From Fidelibacterota bacterium (GTDB taxonomy: Bacteria; Marinisomatota; Marinisomatia; Marinisomatales; TCS55), in contig PBCB01000016.1 in NCBI GenBank assembly GCA_002717765.1, positions 1 to 13,667 on the forward strand: a stretch of 13,667 bases of DNA, written 5' to 3'. This document shows positions 7,194 through 12,363 of the stretch, in pieces (position 1 is the stretch's first letter; the number at the start of each line of letters is the position of its first letter). The notes under the pieces were generated by a model. It was not told where the DNA came from. It saw nothing but the letters and a program-made list of their open reading frames with translations, and made no database searches. A program made the position numbers and the translations under genes.

Positions 7194-7856
7194 TCATGAA
7201 CCGGTTTTTCTGTTTAGTTCATATTCTTGCATTTTTTTTACAAAATCCTCTTCATTTTTTGCCTGCAGAAGAGGACTAATTGAAATATTTTCTTTAAGAG
7301 AGATACTTGCCCTTGGTCCGTAATCATGCCCTGGATATATTATTGTTTTATCAGGTAGATCCAACACTTTATGATAGATAGATTTATATAATTGTCTGAC
7401 GTCACTTTTATTACTTATAGTTCTCCCTGTTCTACCGACAAAAAGAGTATCACCAGTAAATAATACATCATCAAGTAGATAACATATTGAATCAGGATAA
7501 TGACCTGGAGTATGAATGATCTCTAAATTAAGCTGTCCAACAGAAATAATATCTTTGTCTTTGACTGGTTTGATGTAATTACATCTGATTTTTTCTTGTG
7601 AATCTTTATGAACTATGGTGACTAGGTTTGGAAATGCATCTACATATTCATCAATAAATGCGATATGATCATTATGGGTATGAGTAATAAATAAAGTTAT
7701 TAAACCTCTTCTATTTATAAATGGAGAAACATCATTTAGCGGTACAGATGCATCCACAAGTAATTGATTACTAGTTTGCATGCAGGTTACCAGATAGGTC
7801 AAATTCTTATCATAACCACCTTGAAACGATCGAATAGAGTAATCGGTATAGCTCAT
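7194..7856 (-). CDS. Metallo-beta-lactamase-fold hydrolase, glyoxalase II/persulfide dioxygenase-like
   Basis: A 220-aa cytoplasmic metallo-hydrolase. The zinc/iron-binding H-x-H-x-D-H motif is His59, His61, Asp63, His64 (T-H-T-H-N-D-H). Further ligands are His119 (T-P-G-H), Asp136 (F-T-G-D-T-L-F) and His177 (Y-P-G-H-D-Y-G). The G-R-T-G-R-T stretch right after G-D-T-L-F-V recalls the loop seen in glyoxalase II and ETHE1-type persulfide dioxygenases. The long C-terminal helical domain of classical glyoxalase II is absent, so the thioester or persulfide substrate cannot be settled. It is first gene of a minus-strand operon with the anchored protein and the esterase. The ATG has no close Shine-Dalgarno (AAGGG lies too far upstream). 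The 85-nt gap to the divergent 72-aa gene must carry both promoters. Confidence 0.93.
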   Translation of the reverse strand: MSYTDYSIRSFQGGYDKNLTYLVTCMQTSNQLLVDASVPLNDVSPFINRRGLITLFITHTHNDHIAFIDEYVDAFPNLVTIVHKDSQEKIRCNYIKPVKDKDIISVGQLNLEIIHTPGHYPDSICYLLDDVLFTGDTLFVGRTGRTISNKSDVRQLYKSIYHKVLDLPDKTIIYPGHDYGPRASISLKENISISPLLQAKNEEDFVKKMQEYELNRKTGS

Positions 7857-7877
7857 GTTAAAAAGAATTTAAATCCC

Positions 7878-7907
7878 TTTTTAGAACAAAATTAACTCTG
7901 TTATATT
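7878..7907 (+). promoter_or_regulatory. Possible sigma-70-like promoter for the 72-aa/YbjQ genes
   Basis: TTTTTA at 7878-7883, an 18-nt spacer, and TATATT at 7902-7907 preceded by TG (extended -10). A start near 7914 would leave a short leader carrying AAGGAG at 7931-7936. A perfect TATAAT at 7925-7930 also exists, but using it would remove that ribosome binding site from the transcript. Eye-based only. Confidence 0.3.
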
Positions 7908-7941
7908 TCATCTAGTGATTTCACTATAATAAGGAGTTACT

Positions 7942-8160
7942 ATGGAAACAAAACAAATTGCCGTTTATTTGATTATAGCTGGAGCTGTAATCTTGGCCTT
8001 AAAGTTTATAACCGAAATAATCAGTTTTATACTAAGTGATTTTTTCCTTGGACTTGGAGCAATTCTTGTAGTTGGAGGAGCTGTTATACTCGCTTTGAAA
8101 TTTTTCAAAGAGAATCGAGATGATGCTGAAGATGAGCCTTTTCGAGGTATTAAGCAATGA
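7942..8160 (+). CDS. Small membrane protein with a repeated G-A-V-I-L-A-L-K-F segment
   Basis: A 72-aa protein with two hydrophobic stretches (about 6-32 and 35-55) and an acidic tail (K-E-N-R-D-D-A-E-D-E, 56-65). The nine residues G-A-V-I-L-A-L-K-F occur twice, at 14-22 and 46-54, 32 residues apart, encoded at 7981-8007 and 8077-8103 with several silent differences. This implies an old internal duplication or strong selection for the same helix end. I recognise no named family. AAGGAG at 7931-7936 supports the ATG. The stop overlaps the start of the YbjQ-family gene (ATGA), so the two are co-translated and may work together at the membrane. Confidence 0.8.
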   Translation: METKQIAVYLIIAGAVILALKFITEIISFILSDFFLGLGAILVVGGAVILALKFFKENRDDAEDEPFRGIKQ

Positions 8161-8474
8161 TTGTTGTTACTACAGAAAAGGTATCCGGTCATACGATAAA
8201 AGAACATCTTGGAACTGTAATTGGTAATACTATCAGGGCTAGACATGTAGGAAAAGATATTCAAGCAGCCTTTCGAACTGTATTAGGCGGTGAAATCAAA
8301 GAATATACATCTATGCTGGCTGAATCAAGAGAACAAGCGTTGATGAGAATGAAGGATAGAGCAACGGAATTAGGTGCTGATGCAATTGTAGGTGTACGTT
8401 TTCAAACTTCTATGATTTTATCTGGGACTGCTGAATTGCTCGTATATGGCACAGCTGTAATATTGGATAAGTAA
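8157..8474 (+). CDS. YbjQ/UPF0145 family protein
   Basis: A 105-aa cytoplasmic protein of the YbjQ (UPF0145, 'putative heavy-metal-binding') family, close to the usual length of about 105-110 aa. Family traits visible are the N-terminal strand with V-T-T-E-K-V-S-G, then a G-T-V-I-G-N-T strand (19-25). A helix with R-E-Q-A-L-M-R-M (58-65) follows, and then A-x-E-L-G-A-D-A-I-V-G-V-R-F (69-82). Members form ring-like pentamers in known structures. The metal-binding name is historical and not shown by any motif here. Its start overlaps the stop of the upstream membrane protein, and the lipoprotein gene follows after 8 nt, giving a three-gene operon. Confidence 0.92.
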   Translation: MIVVTTEKVSGHTIKEHLGTVIGNTIRARHVGKDIQAAFRTVLGGEIKEYTSMLAESREQALMRMKDRATELGADAIVGVRFQTSMILSGTAELLVYGTAVILDK

Positions 8475-8482
8475 CATAGATT

Positions 8483-9076
8483 ATGAATAAAATTTACCTT
8501 ACGCTGGTAGCGACCATGCTATTTGTTGCATGTGAGGACAGTGCAAAAGACACGTCCGATTCTTCTCTTGAGGTTAACTTGAAAAAATGGCAATCTCACG
8601 TGTTTACCTCGTATCGCATGAATATGGATATCTCCTGCTTTTGCATTCCAGCTCCAAACATCGATGTGCGGGTCAAAAATGGTGAGATAGCCCTTATTAA
8701 TGGTGAGAACTTTACTGATGATGAGTTAAAAAATAAATTTTGGCATGCCCAGACAGTGGATAACCTTTTTAAAATCATTGAGAATAATCTTTCAAGAAAT
8801 CCACATAAAAAAAGATTGAAGTTCAACGAAACATATGGGTATCCTGAGGAAATATATTTTGATATAGATGAAATGATGGCGGACGACGAGGTTGAATACC
8901 TTGTACATTCATTTAGCCCCATCAATGATGGTTGCATAGATGAGTCAAAGATTTCTGATAGTCCATGCATTGAGGTATATGATCCAGTGTGTGGCTGCGA
9001 TGGAGCAACCTATTCCAATAGTTGCAAAGCACTCGTTGCCGGTGTAACGTCCTGGACTTCTGGTATCTGTAAATAA
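8483..9076 (+). CDS. Lipoprotein with DUF6174-like and C-terminal Kazal-type domains
   Basis: A 197-aa lipoprotein. The lipobox is L-F-V-A-C with Cys17 as the lipidated residue, followed by a Glu-Asp-Ser-rich linker. Residues about 34-145 resemble DUF6174: Trp36, Tyr44, then a C-F-C pair (Cys52, Cys54) and a V-x-V-x-N-G-E strand, with a late Y-G-Y-P-E-E-I-Y-F-D motif (118-127). The tail 151-196 is a Kazal-like module with six cysteines (151, 162, 170, 172, 181, 196). It carries P-V-C-G-C-D-G-x-T-Y-x-N-x-C, the bacterial variant of the serine-protease-inhibitor fold. Inhibitory activity is not certain, since many bacterial copies are only known by fold. The ATG at 8483 lacks a strong ribosome binding site, 8 nt after ybjQ. 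The transcript ends at the hairpin at 9151-9174. Confidence 0.9.
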   Translation: MNKIYLTLVATMLFVACEDSAKDTSDSSLEVNLKKWQSHVFTSYRMNMDISCFCIPAPNIDVRVKNGEIALINGENFTDDELKNKFWHAQTVDNLFKIIENNLSRNPHKKRLKFNETYGYPEEIYFDIDEMMADDEVEYLVHSFSPINDGCIDESKISDSPCIEVYDPVCGCDGATYSNSCKALVAGVTSWTSGICK

Positions 9077-9150
9077 ACCAAATCAGTTAATTTGGAATTT
9101 TGTTTCTAAGCTTGATTGTAACGGACTACGATAAACCATAAAATATATCA

Positions 9151-9174
9151 AAAACCCTCCGTTAGGAGGGTTTT
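9151..9174. terminator. Bidirectional intrinsic terminator between the lipoprotein gene and tRNA-Arg
   Basis: A perfect 10-bp stem, AAAACCCTCC with GGAGGGTTTT, around a GTTA loop. T runs follow the GC core on both strands, so it can end the plus-strand lipoprotein transcript and, 8 nt beyond its 3' end, the minus-strand tRNA transcript. Confidence 0.9.
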
Positions 9175-9181
9175 CTGAATG

Positions 9182-9255
<74 letters not shown>

Positions 9256-9269
9256 AAATTATTCAAAAT

Positions 9270-9348
9270 TCGAGGAGGTAAGTTAAGCTAAGTAAATATC
9301 ATAGAATAAGCAAAAAACATCAATTTTTCCTCCTCGATGCCTCCTCGA
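9270..9348. repeat. Three copies of a 9-bp element (CCTCCTCGA) in the tRNA/76-aa-gene intergenic region
   Basis: CCTCCTCGA occurs on the plus strand at 9329-9337 and 9340-9348, an 11-bp step or about one helical turn. It also occurs on the minus strand at 9278-9270. The plus pair lies directly upstream of the predicted -35 box of the 76-aa gene; the minus copy lies 15 nt upstream of the tRNA. The arrangement suits protein-binding sites or mutually exclusive hairpins. Function is inferred from position only. Confidence 0.5.
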
Positions 9349-9356
9349 GAAAATTC

Positions 9357-9397
9357 TTGCATTTTACCCACTATAAACCGTACAATCAGAGTATAAT
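9357..9397 (+). promoter_or_regulatory. Predicted promoter of the 76-aa repeat protein gene
   Basis: TTGCAT at 9357-9362, an 18-nt spacer and TACAAT at 9381-9386. A second perfect TATAAT lies at 9392-9397 without a good -35. Either gives a leader of about 35-50 nt before the ATG at 9441. Read by eye. Confidence 0.45.
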
Positions 9398-9425
9398 TGT
9401 AACATTCAGTAAATAATAACCCACT

Positions 9426-9434
9426 AAAGGAGGT
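9426..9434 (+). promoter_or_regulatory. Unusually strong Shine-Dalgarno of the 76-aa gene
   Basis: AAAGGAGGT, an almost full complement to the 3' end of bacterial 16S rRNA, 6 nt before the ATG. It is the strongest ribosome binding site in the window and implies a high translation rate. Confidence 0.8.
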
Positions 9435-9440
9435 CAAATT

Positions 9441-9671
9441 ATGGCTGAAGTTGTAGCAAAAACAGGAGTCAGTAAAGAATCTGGATATCTATACTATCTT
9501 GATAAGAATGGTAATGTATCCCGTTCAAAAATGGCTCGCGCTGGTAAAGGTGGCGGAAATGCAGAAAAAGTAGCTGATGCTGGAGTAACCAGAGAATCAG
9601 GTTATCTTTACTACATTGATAAGAATGGTGACGTAGCTCGCTCTCCAATGGCGAGAGGACGCAAGAAATAA
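9441..9671 (+). CDS. Small basic protein made of two Y-L-Y-Y-x-D-K-N-G repeats, function unknown
   Basis: A 76-aa protein consisting almost entirely of two copies of a 31-residue unit, residues 3-33 and 42-72, matching at 22 of 31 positions. The core is E-S-G-Y-L-Y-Y, then D-K-N-G, then V-x-R-S-x-M-A-R. The units are joined by a Gly-rich linker (A-G-K-G-G-G-N) and the end is basic (R-G-R-K-K). There is no signal peptide, membrane helix or cysteine, so it is probably cytoplasmic. The Tyr-rich strand, D-K-N-G turn and second strand with Arg suggest a beta-hairpin; the charge would allow nucleic-acid or ribosome binding, which is speculation. The gene stands alone with its own promoter, very strong ribosome binding site and terminator, so high expression is likely. 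I cannot assign a family. Confidence 0.9.
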   Translation: MAEVVAKTGVSKESGYLYYLDKNGNVSRSKMARAGKGGGNAEKVADAGVTRESGYLYYIDKNGDVARSPMARGRKK

Positions 9672-9690
9672 ATCATTCAAATCCTCGACA

Positions 9691-9722
9691 AAAAGCCTCC
9701 GCTATATAGTGGAGGCTTTTTT
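9691..9722 (+). terminator. Intrinsic terminator of the 76-aa gene
   Basis: AAAAGCCTCC at 9691-9700 pairs with GGAGGCTTTT at 9711-9720, and the inner GCTATATAGT extends the stem. It is followed by T residues, and lies 19 nt after the stop codon. The A run on the left makes weak reverse activity possible. Confidence 0.92.
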
Positions 9723-9769
9723 GTTTATACCCTATTTATTATTAATAATTATATAATTTTAAAGAAAAA

Positions 9770-9886
9770 ATGAATTGTATTTATTTCCAGCTTATGAATG
9801 TTAAATTAGGTATGTATTCTTCCCCATTAAAAAAAGGAAAGAGATATAAAAAGCAAAGGTTTATCCCTAAGACTTTTTTAGCGTGA
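9770..9886 (+). CDS. Possible 38-aa small basic ORF overlapping the cytochrome start
   Basis: An open frame runs from ATG at 9770 to TGA at 9884-9886, overlapping the cytochrome GTG start as GTGA. The peptide is rich in Lys and Arg (L-K-K-G-K-R-Y-K-K-Q-R), with in-frame internal ATGs at 9794 and 9812. There is no Shine-Dalgarno before 9770, though a TATAAT lies at 9752-9757. It may be a leader peptide coupled to the cytochrome, or just chance in a 160-nt gap that otherwise shows nothing. Low confidence. Confidence 0.2.
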   Translation: MNCIYFQLMNVKLGMYSSPLKKGKRYKKQRFIPKTFLA

Positions 9887-10239
9887 GAAGCAGTTTAGTG
9901 ATAAAAGAATTAACCATTGTTTTGTTGATGACGGCAGTACTTTTCGGACAAAAGTCCGAAGTAAAGAATGTTAAGGTTTTACCGCTAAAGGAAAAGCGTG
10001 AAGTGGTTAATTTTATGAAAATGATCACAAAGGAAATAGGGGTAAAGTGTAGTTTTTGTCACATACCAAATGATTACACAAGCGATAAAAAATCAAATAA
10101 AATTGTTGCTCGCGAGATGATTTCAATGACGCTGAGCGCAAATAAAGTTTTAAATAACTTAAACTTCAAAGAAGTATCCTGCTGGACTTGTCATCGTGGC
10201 AATAGACACCCTGAACGTCCTCCATTAAAGAAAAGTTAA
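9883..10239 (+). CDS. Small diheme c-type cytochrome, photosynthetic-reaction-centre cytochrome family
   Basis: A 118-aa periplasmic electron carrier with two heme-attachment motifs: C-S-F-C-H (Cys56, Cys59, His60) and C-W-T-C-H (Cys100, Cys103, His104). The frame V-N-F-M-K-M-I-T-K-E-I-G-V-K-C, then A-R-E-M-I-S-M-T and C-H-R-G-N, is the arrangement of the CytoC_RC family. There, Met residues in the helix before each motif (here Met45/47 and Met79/82) serve as distal ligands. Phototroph subunits usually carry four hemes; this is a two-heme half, common in non-phototrophic bacteria. The signal peptide ends F-G before Gln23. The start is uncertain: GTG at 9883 has no good Shine-Dalgarno, while GTG at 9898 follows GAGAAG by 7 nt and would shorten the protein by 5 residues. 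The lipoprotein gene follows after 4 nt. Confidence 0.9.
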   Translation: MRSSLVIKELTIVLLMTAVLFGQKSEVKNVKVLPLKEKREVVNFMKMITKEIGVKCSFCHIPNDYTSDKKSNKIVAREMISMTLSANKVLNNLNFKEVSCWTCHRGNRHPERPPLKKS

Positions 10240-10243
10240 CAAT

Positions 10244-11062
10244 ATGAAGCACCTCTCCATCATATTTATAATTTCAATTTCTATCAATCTAATTAGTTGC
10301 TCTGCAAACCCAAGATCATTATTTAAACGAAATAAAAAGACAGAAGTACAACCTGAACCGCAAACTAATACTGCAGAAGTAAAGCCTGCGCAAGCTGAGA
10401 CCTCTCAAGCAAAAACTCCAAACAGAACGAAGAAGCCTTCTGTTCAGCGTACTGCACCCAGAAGAGCAAATATGGTGGTTGAGCAACTTCCTGAAGGATG
10501 GACGGTTGATAGGCATCCTGTCGCAAAATGGGGTATGTCTTTACCAACCGTGATGTCAAATGTATTGGATTCTGCGCAGTCAGTTGAATATTGGGAAGAA
10601 GTTATTGATCTGCCAACCGGCTATAAGCTTCCCTTGAAAAGAGCTAAGGTATATTTTCAAGTCATTACAAGACTAACCATAGAGAGCGTTGAGCTTCATT
10701 TTATGAATATTAATCATATATATAGCTCAACCAATCACGAACCTTCGCACTATATAATGAATGGTATTGTTAGAGCTGTTGAATTAAAACCAACTGGCTT
10801 TCCACAGTTAACAGCTGATGATATTATTAAATATAAATTTTTGATGACCTATGGCACACCTAAAGAATTTTCTGGCGGCTTTCACCATTATCAAAGTAAA
10901 AAAACTATCTTAAAGGTTAGAGACCTTGATTCAAAACATGTTCAGATTCAAATGAACAGCCCAGAAATAGATAAAAAACTTCTTATAGCTATTGACGATA
11001 TGTATTCTGAAGAGGGAATTGAATATCAGAAAAAGCTACTATTAAGATCGATCGATTTTTAA
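10244..11062 (+). CDS. Lipoprotein with Pro/Ala/Gln-rich linker and unknown C-terminal domain
   Basis: A 272-aa predicted lipoprotein. The lipobox is L-I-S-C with Cys19. Residues 20-75 are basic and then rich in Pro, Gln, Ala and Lys (K-P-A-Q-A-E-T-S-Q-A), looking like a flexible tether through the cell wall or periplasm. A globular domain follows (about 80-272), with D-R-H-P-V-A-K-W-G-M-S-L-P near 101-113. Beta strands follow, then a helix-rich end with E-E-G-I-E-Y-Q-K-K-L-L. I do not recognise the domain. The gene lies 4 nt after the cytochrome and 13 nt before an Omp85-family protein, so an outer-membrane role is likely but inferred from position. Codon use looks like that of its neighbours. 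Confidence 0.85.
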   Translation: MKHLSIIFIISISINLISCSANPRSLFKRNKKTEVQPEPQTNTAEVKPAQAETSQAKTPNRTKKPSVQRTAPRRANMVVEQLPEGWTVDRHPVAKWGMSLPTVMSNVLDSAQSVEYWEEVIDLPTGYKLPLKRAKVYFQVITRLTIESVELHFMNINHIYSSTNHEPSHYIMNGIVRAVELKPTGFPQLTADDIIKYKFLMTYGTPKEFSGGFHHYQSKKTILKVRDLDSKHVQIQMNSPEIDKKLLIAIDDMYSEEGIEYQKKLLLRSIDF

Positions 11063-11075
11063 TTACTTTCCAAAT

Positions 11076-12359
11076 ATGACATTCCGGGGTCTTATCTTCA
11101 TTATCCCAATATTTGGGTATAGTCAAAATTTGACTGTTTCTGAAATTGTCCATAAGGGCAATACTATCACCAAAGATTATATTATTTCTAGAGAAATCCA
11201 GCACGGAAAAGGAATGCCTCTAGATAGCACTATTGCCGAAGAAGATAAAAATAGGCTACTTAATCTTGGAATTTTTGCAGATGTCAAATGGCGTGCTATA
11301 CCCTTAGAAAATATGACATTTAGATTGGAGTATCAGATTATTGAAAACGATGATTTTTTTGGTGGGAGATTTCTTGGCGCTGCTCTACCTGCTTATGATG
11401 AGAAAACTGGATGGTCTTTCTCCGGAGGTGGATTTTTAAAAAATTTTCGTGGGCGCAATGAACAAATTGGAATAGGGTTTTCAGTTGGAGGATTTAACAC
11501 AATTGCTTTAGCATATTCGAATCCTTGGATAACAGGCGATCATGTTTCTTTTAGTTCTGATATTGTTAAGAATAATTATGATCACCCTTTTTTAGATTTC
11601 AACATTGATATAAAAAGTTTTGAGATGAATATTGGAAGATATTTTGGATACCAAAGAAAAACCTCAATAGGGTTTGAGATTGAAGAGTTTCAATTCTTTA
11701 GCGATACATCATTCTCAAAATATCAATATTTTGCCCCTCAAGGATCGTTTGCATATGATACTAGGGATTTATATGATAATCCACGAAAAGGTATATTATT
11801 AAGAGAGATGTTTTTTAGTCGATTTGATCTAAATGGTAAGCTAGAAAACAACATTACATGGATTCAGTCATTTAGTATTTATAAACAGCTAAGCAAGTCC
11901 ACTAATGAAAAACCATGGATTTTAGCATGGGGCGCAAAAATGCAGATGAATATTGGAATCAAAGATAAGAGGTTTATATCGGCGATGGGTAGCGGTAATA
12001 CCATAAGAGGATTTGGCTATCCAAATAGAATTACCTACAATAATGCTGATGAGTCTTACCGGTTTGGTTTTAACAATTATCATACTTCAATCGAGCTAAG
12101 AAGAATTATTATCCCAAGAAGAGTCATTGCAGAGCGCTATGAATTTGGAGCAACAATTGCTGGCTTTGTTGATTATGGAGCCGCTACGCAGGACGAATTT
12201 TCATCCTTAGCTGATTCTAAAGGCCTAATGAGCACGGGAATATCATTTCAATTTGAAGGTCCTTGGCCTAGTATTATTCGCATAGACTATGGATGGGGAT
12301 TTTATAATGGAGAAAGAAAAGATAACGCAATGCATCTTGAGATTGGACATAAAATATAG
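11076..12359 (+). CDS. Single-POTRA Omp85-family outer-membrane protein (BamA/TamA-like)
   Basis: A 427-aa outer-membrane protein. The signal peptide ends Y-S before Gln17. Residues about 18-90 form one POTRA domain (I-V-H-K-G-N-T-I-T-K-D-Y-I, then R-L-L-N-L-G-I-F-A-D-V). The rest is a beta-barrel of the bacterial surface antigen type. Diagnostic spots are Y-D-T-R-D-L-Y-D-N-P-R-K-G (227-239) and the loop-6 I-R-G-F motif at 310-313, which in Omp85 proteins contacts the barrel wall. BamA has about five POTRAs and TamA three, so this is a reduced member, similar to the short Omp85 proteins found in FCB bacteria. Its cargo could be the upstream lipoprotein, or it may insert or translocate other proteins. 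The ATG has no clear Shine-Dalgarno; typA begins 4 nt after the stop. Confidence 0.93.
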   Translation: MTFRGLIFIIPIFGYSQNLTVSEIVHKGNTITKDYIISREIQHGKGMPLDSTIAEEDKNRLLNLGIFADVKWRAIPLENMTFRLEYQIIENDDFFGGRFLGAALPAYDEKTGWSFSGGGFLKNFRGRNEQIGIGFSVGGFNTIALAYSNPWITGDHVSFSSDIVKNNYDHPFLDFNIDIKSFEMNIGRYFGYQRKTSIGFEIEEFQFFSDTSFSKYQYFAPQGSFAYDTRDLYDNPRKGILLREMFFSRFDLNGKLENNITWIQSFSIYKQLSKSTNEKPWILAWGAKMQMNIGIKDKRFISAMGSGNTIRGFGYPNRITYNNADESYRFGFNNYHTSIELRRIIIPRRVIAERYEFGATIAGFVDYGAATQDEFSSLADSKGLMSTGISFQFEGPWPSIIRIDYGWGFYNGERKDNAMHLEIGHKI

Positions 12360-12363
12360 ACAT

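Noticed and set aside
6836..7685. A 15-base identical stretch (ATTATGGGTATGAGT) at 6836-6850 and 7671-7685, in the esterase and the metallo-hydrolase.
   Set aside because: Both encode I-T-H-T-H-N on the minus strand. In the metallo-hydrolase this is the metal-binding motif; in the esterase it is the N-terminus. One short match in AT-rich sequence is best explained by chance or codon preference, with no flanking similarity.
9256..9320. A promoter for the minus-strand tRNA-Arg (for example TTGATG with TATGAT on the minus strand).
   Set aside because: The spacer is only 14 nt and other pairings are no better, so I cannot name the boxes.
9883..10239. Phototrophy, suggested by the reaction-centre cytochrome family.
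   Set aside because: Only two heme motifs are present and no reaction-centre or pigment gene is near; this subfamily is common in non-phototrophs.
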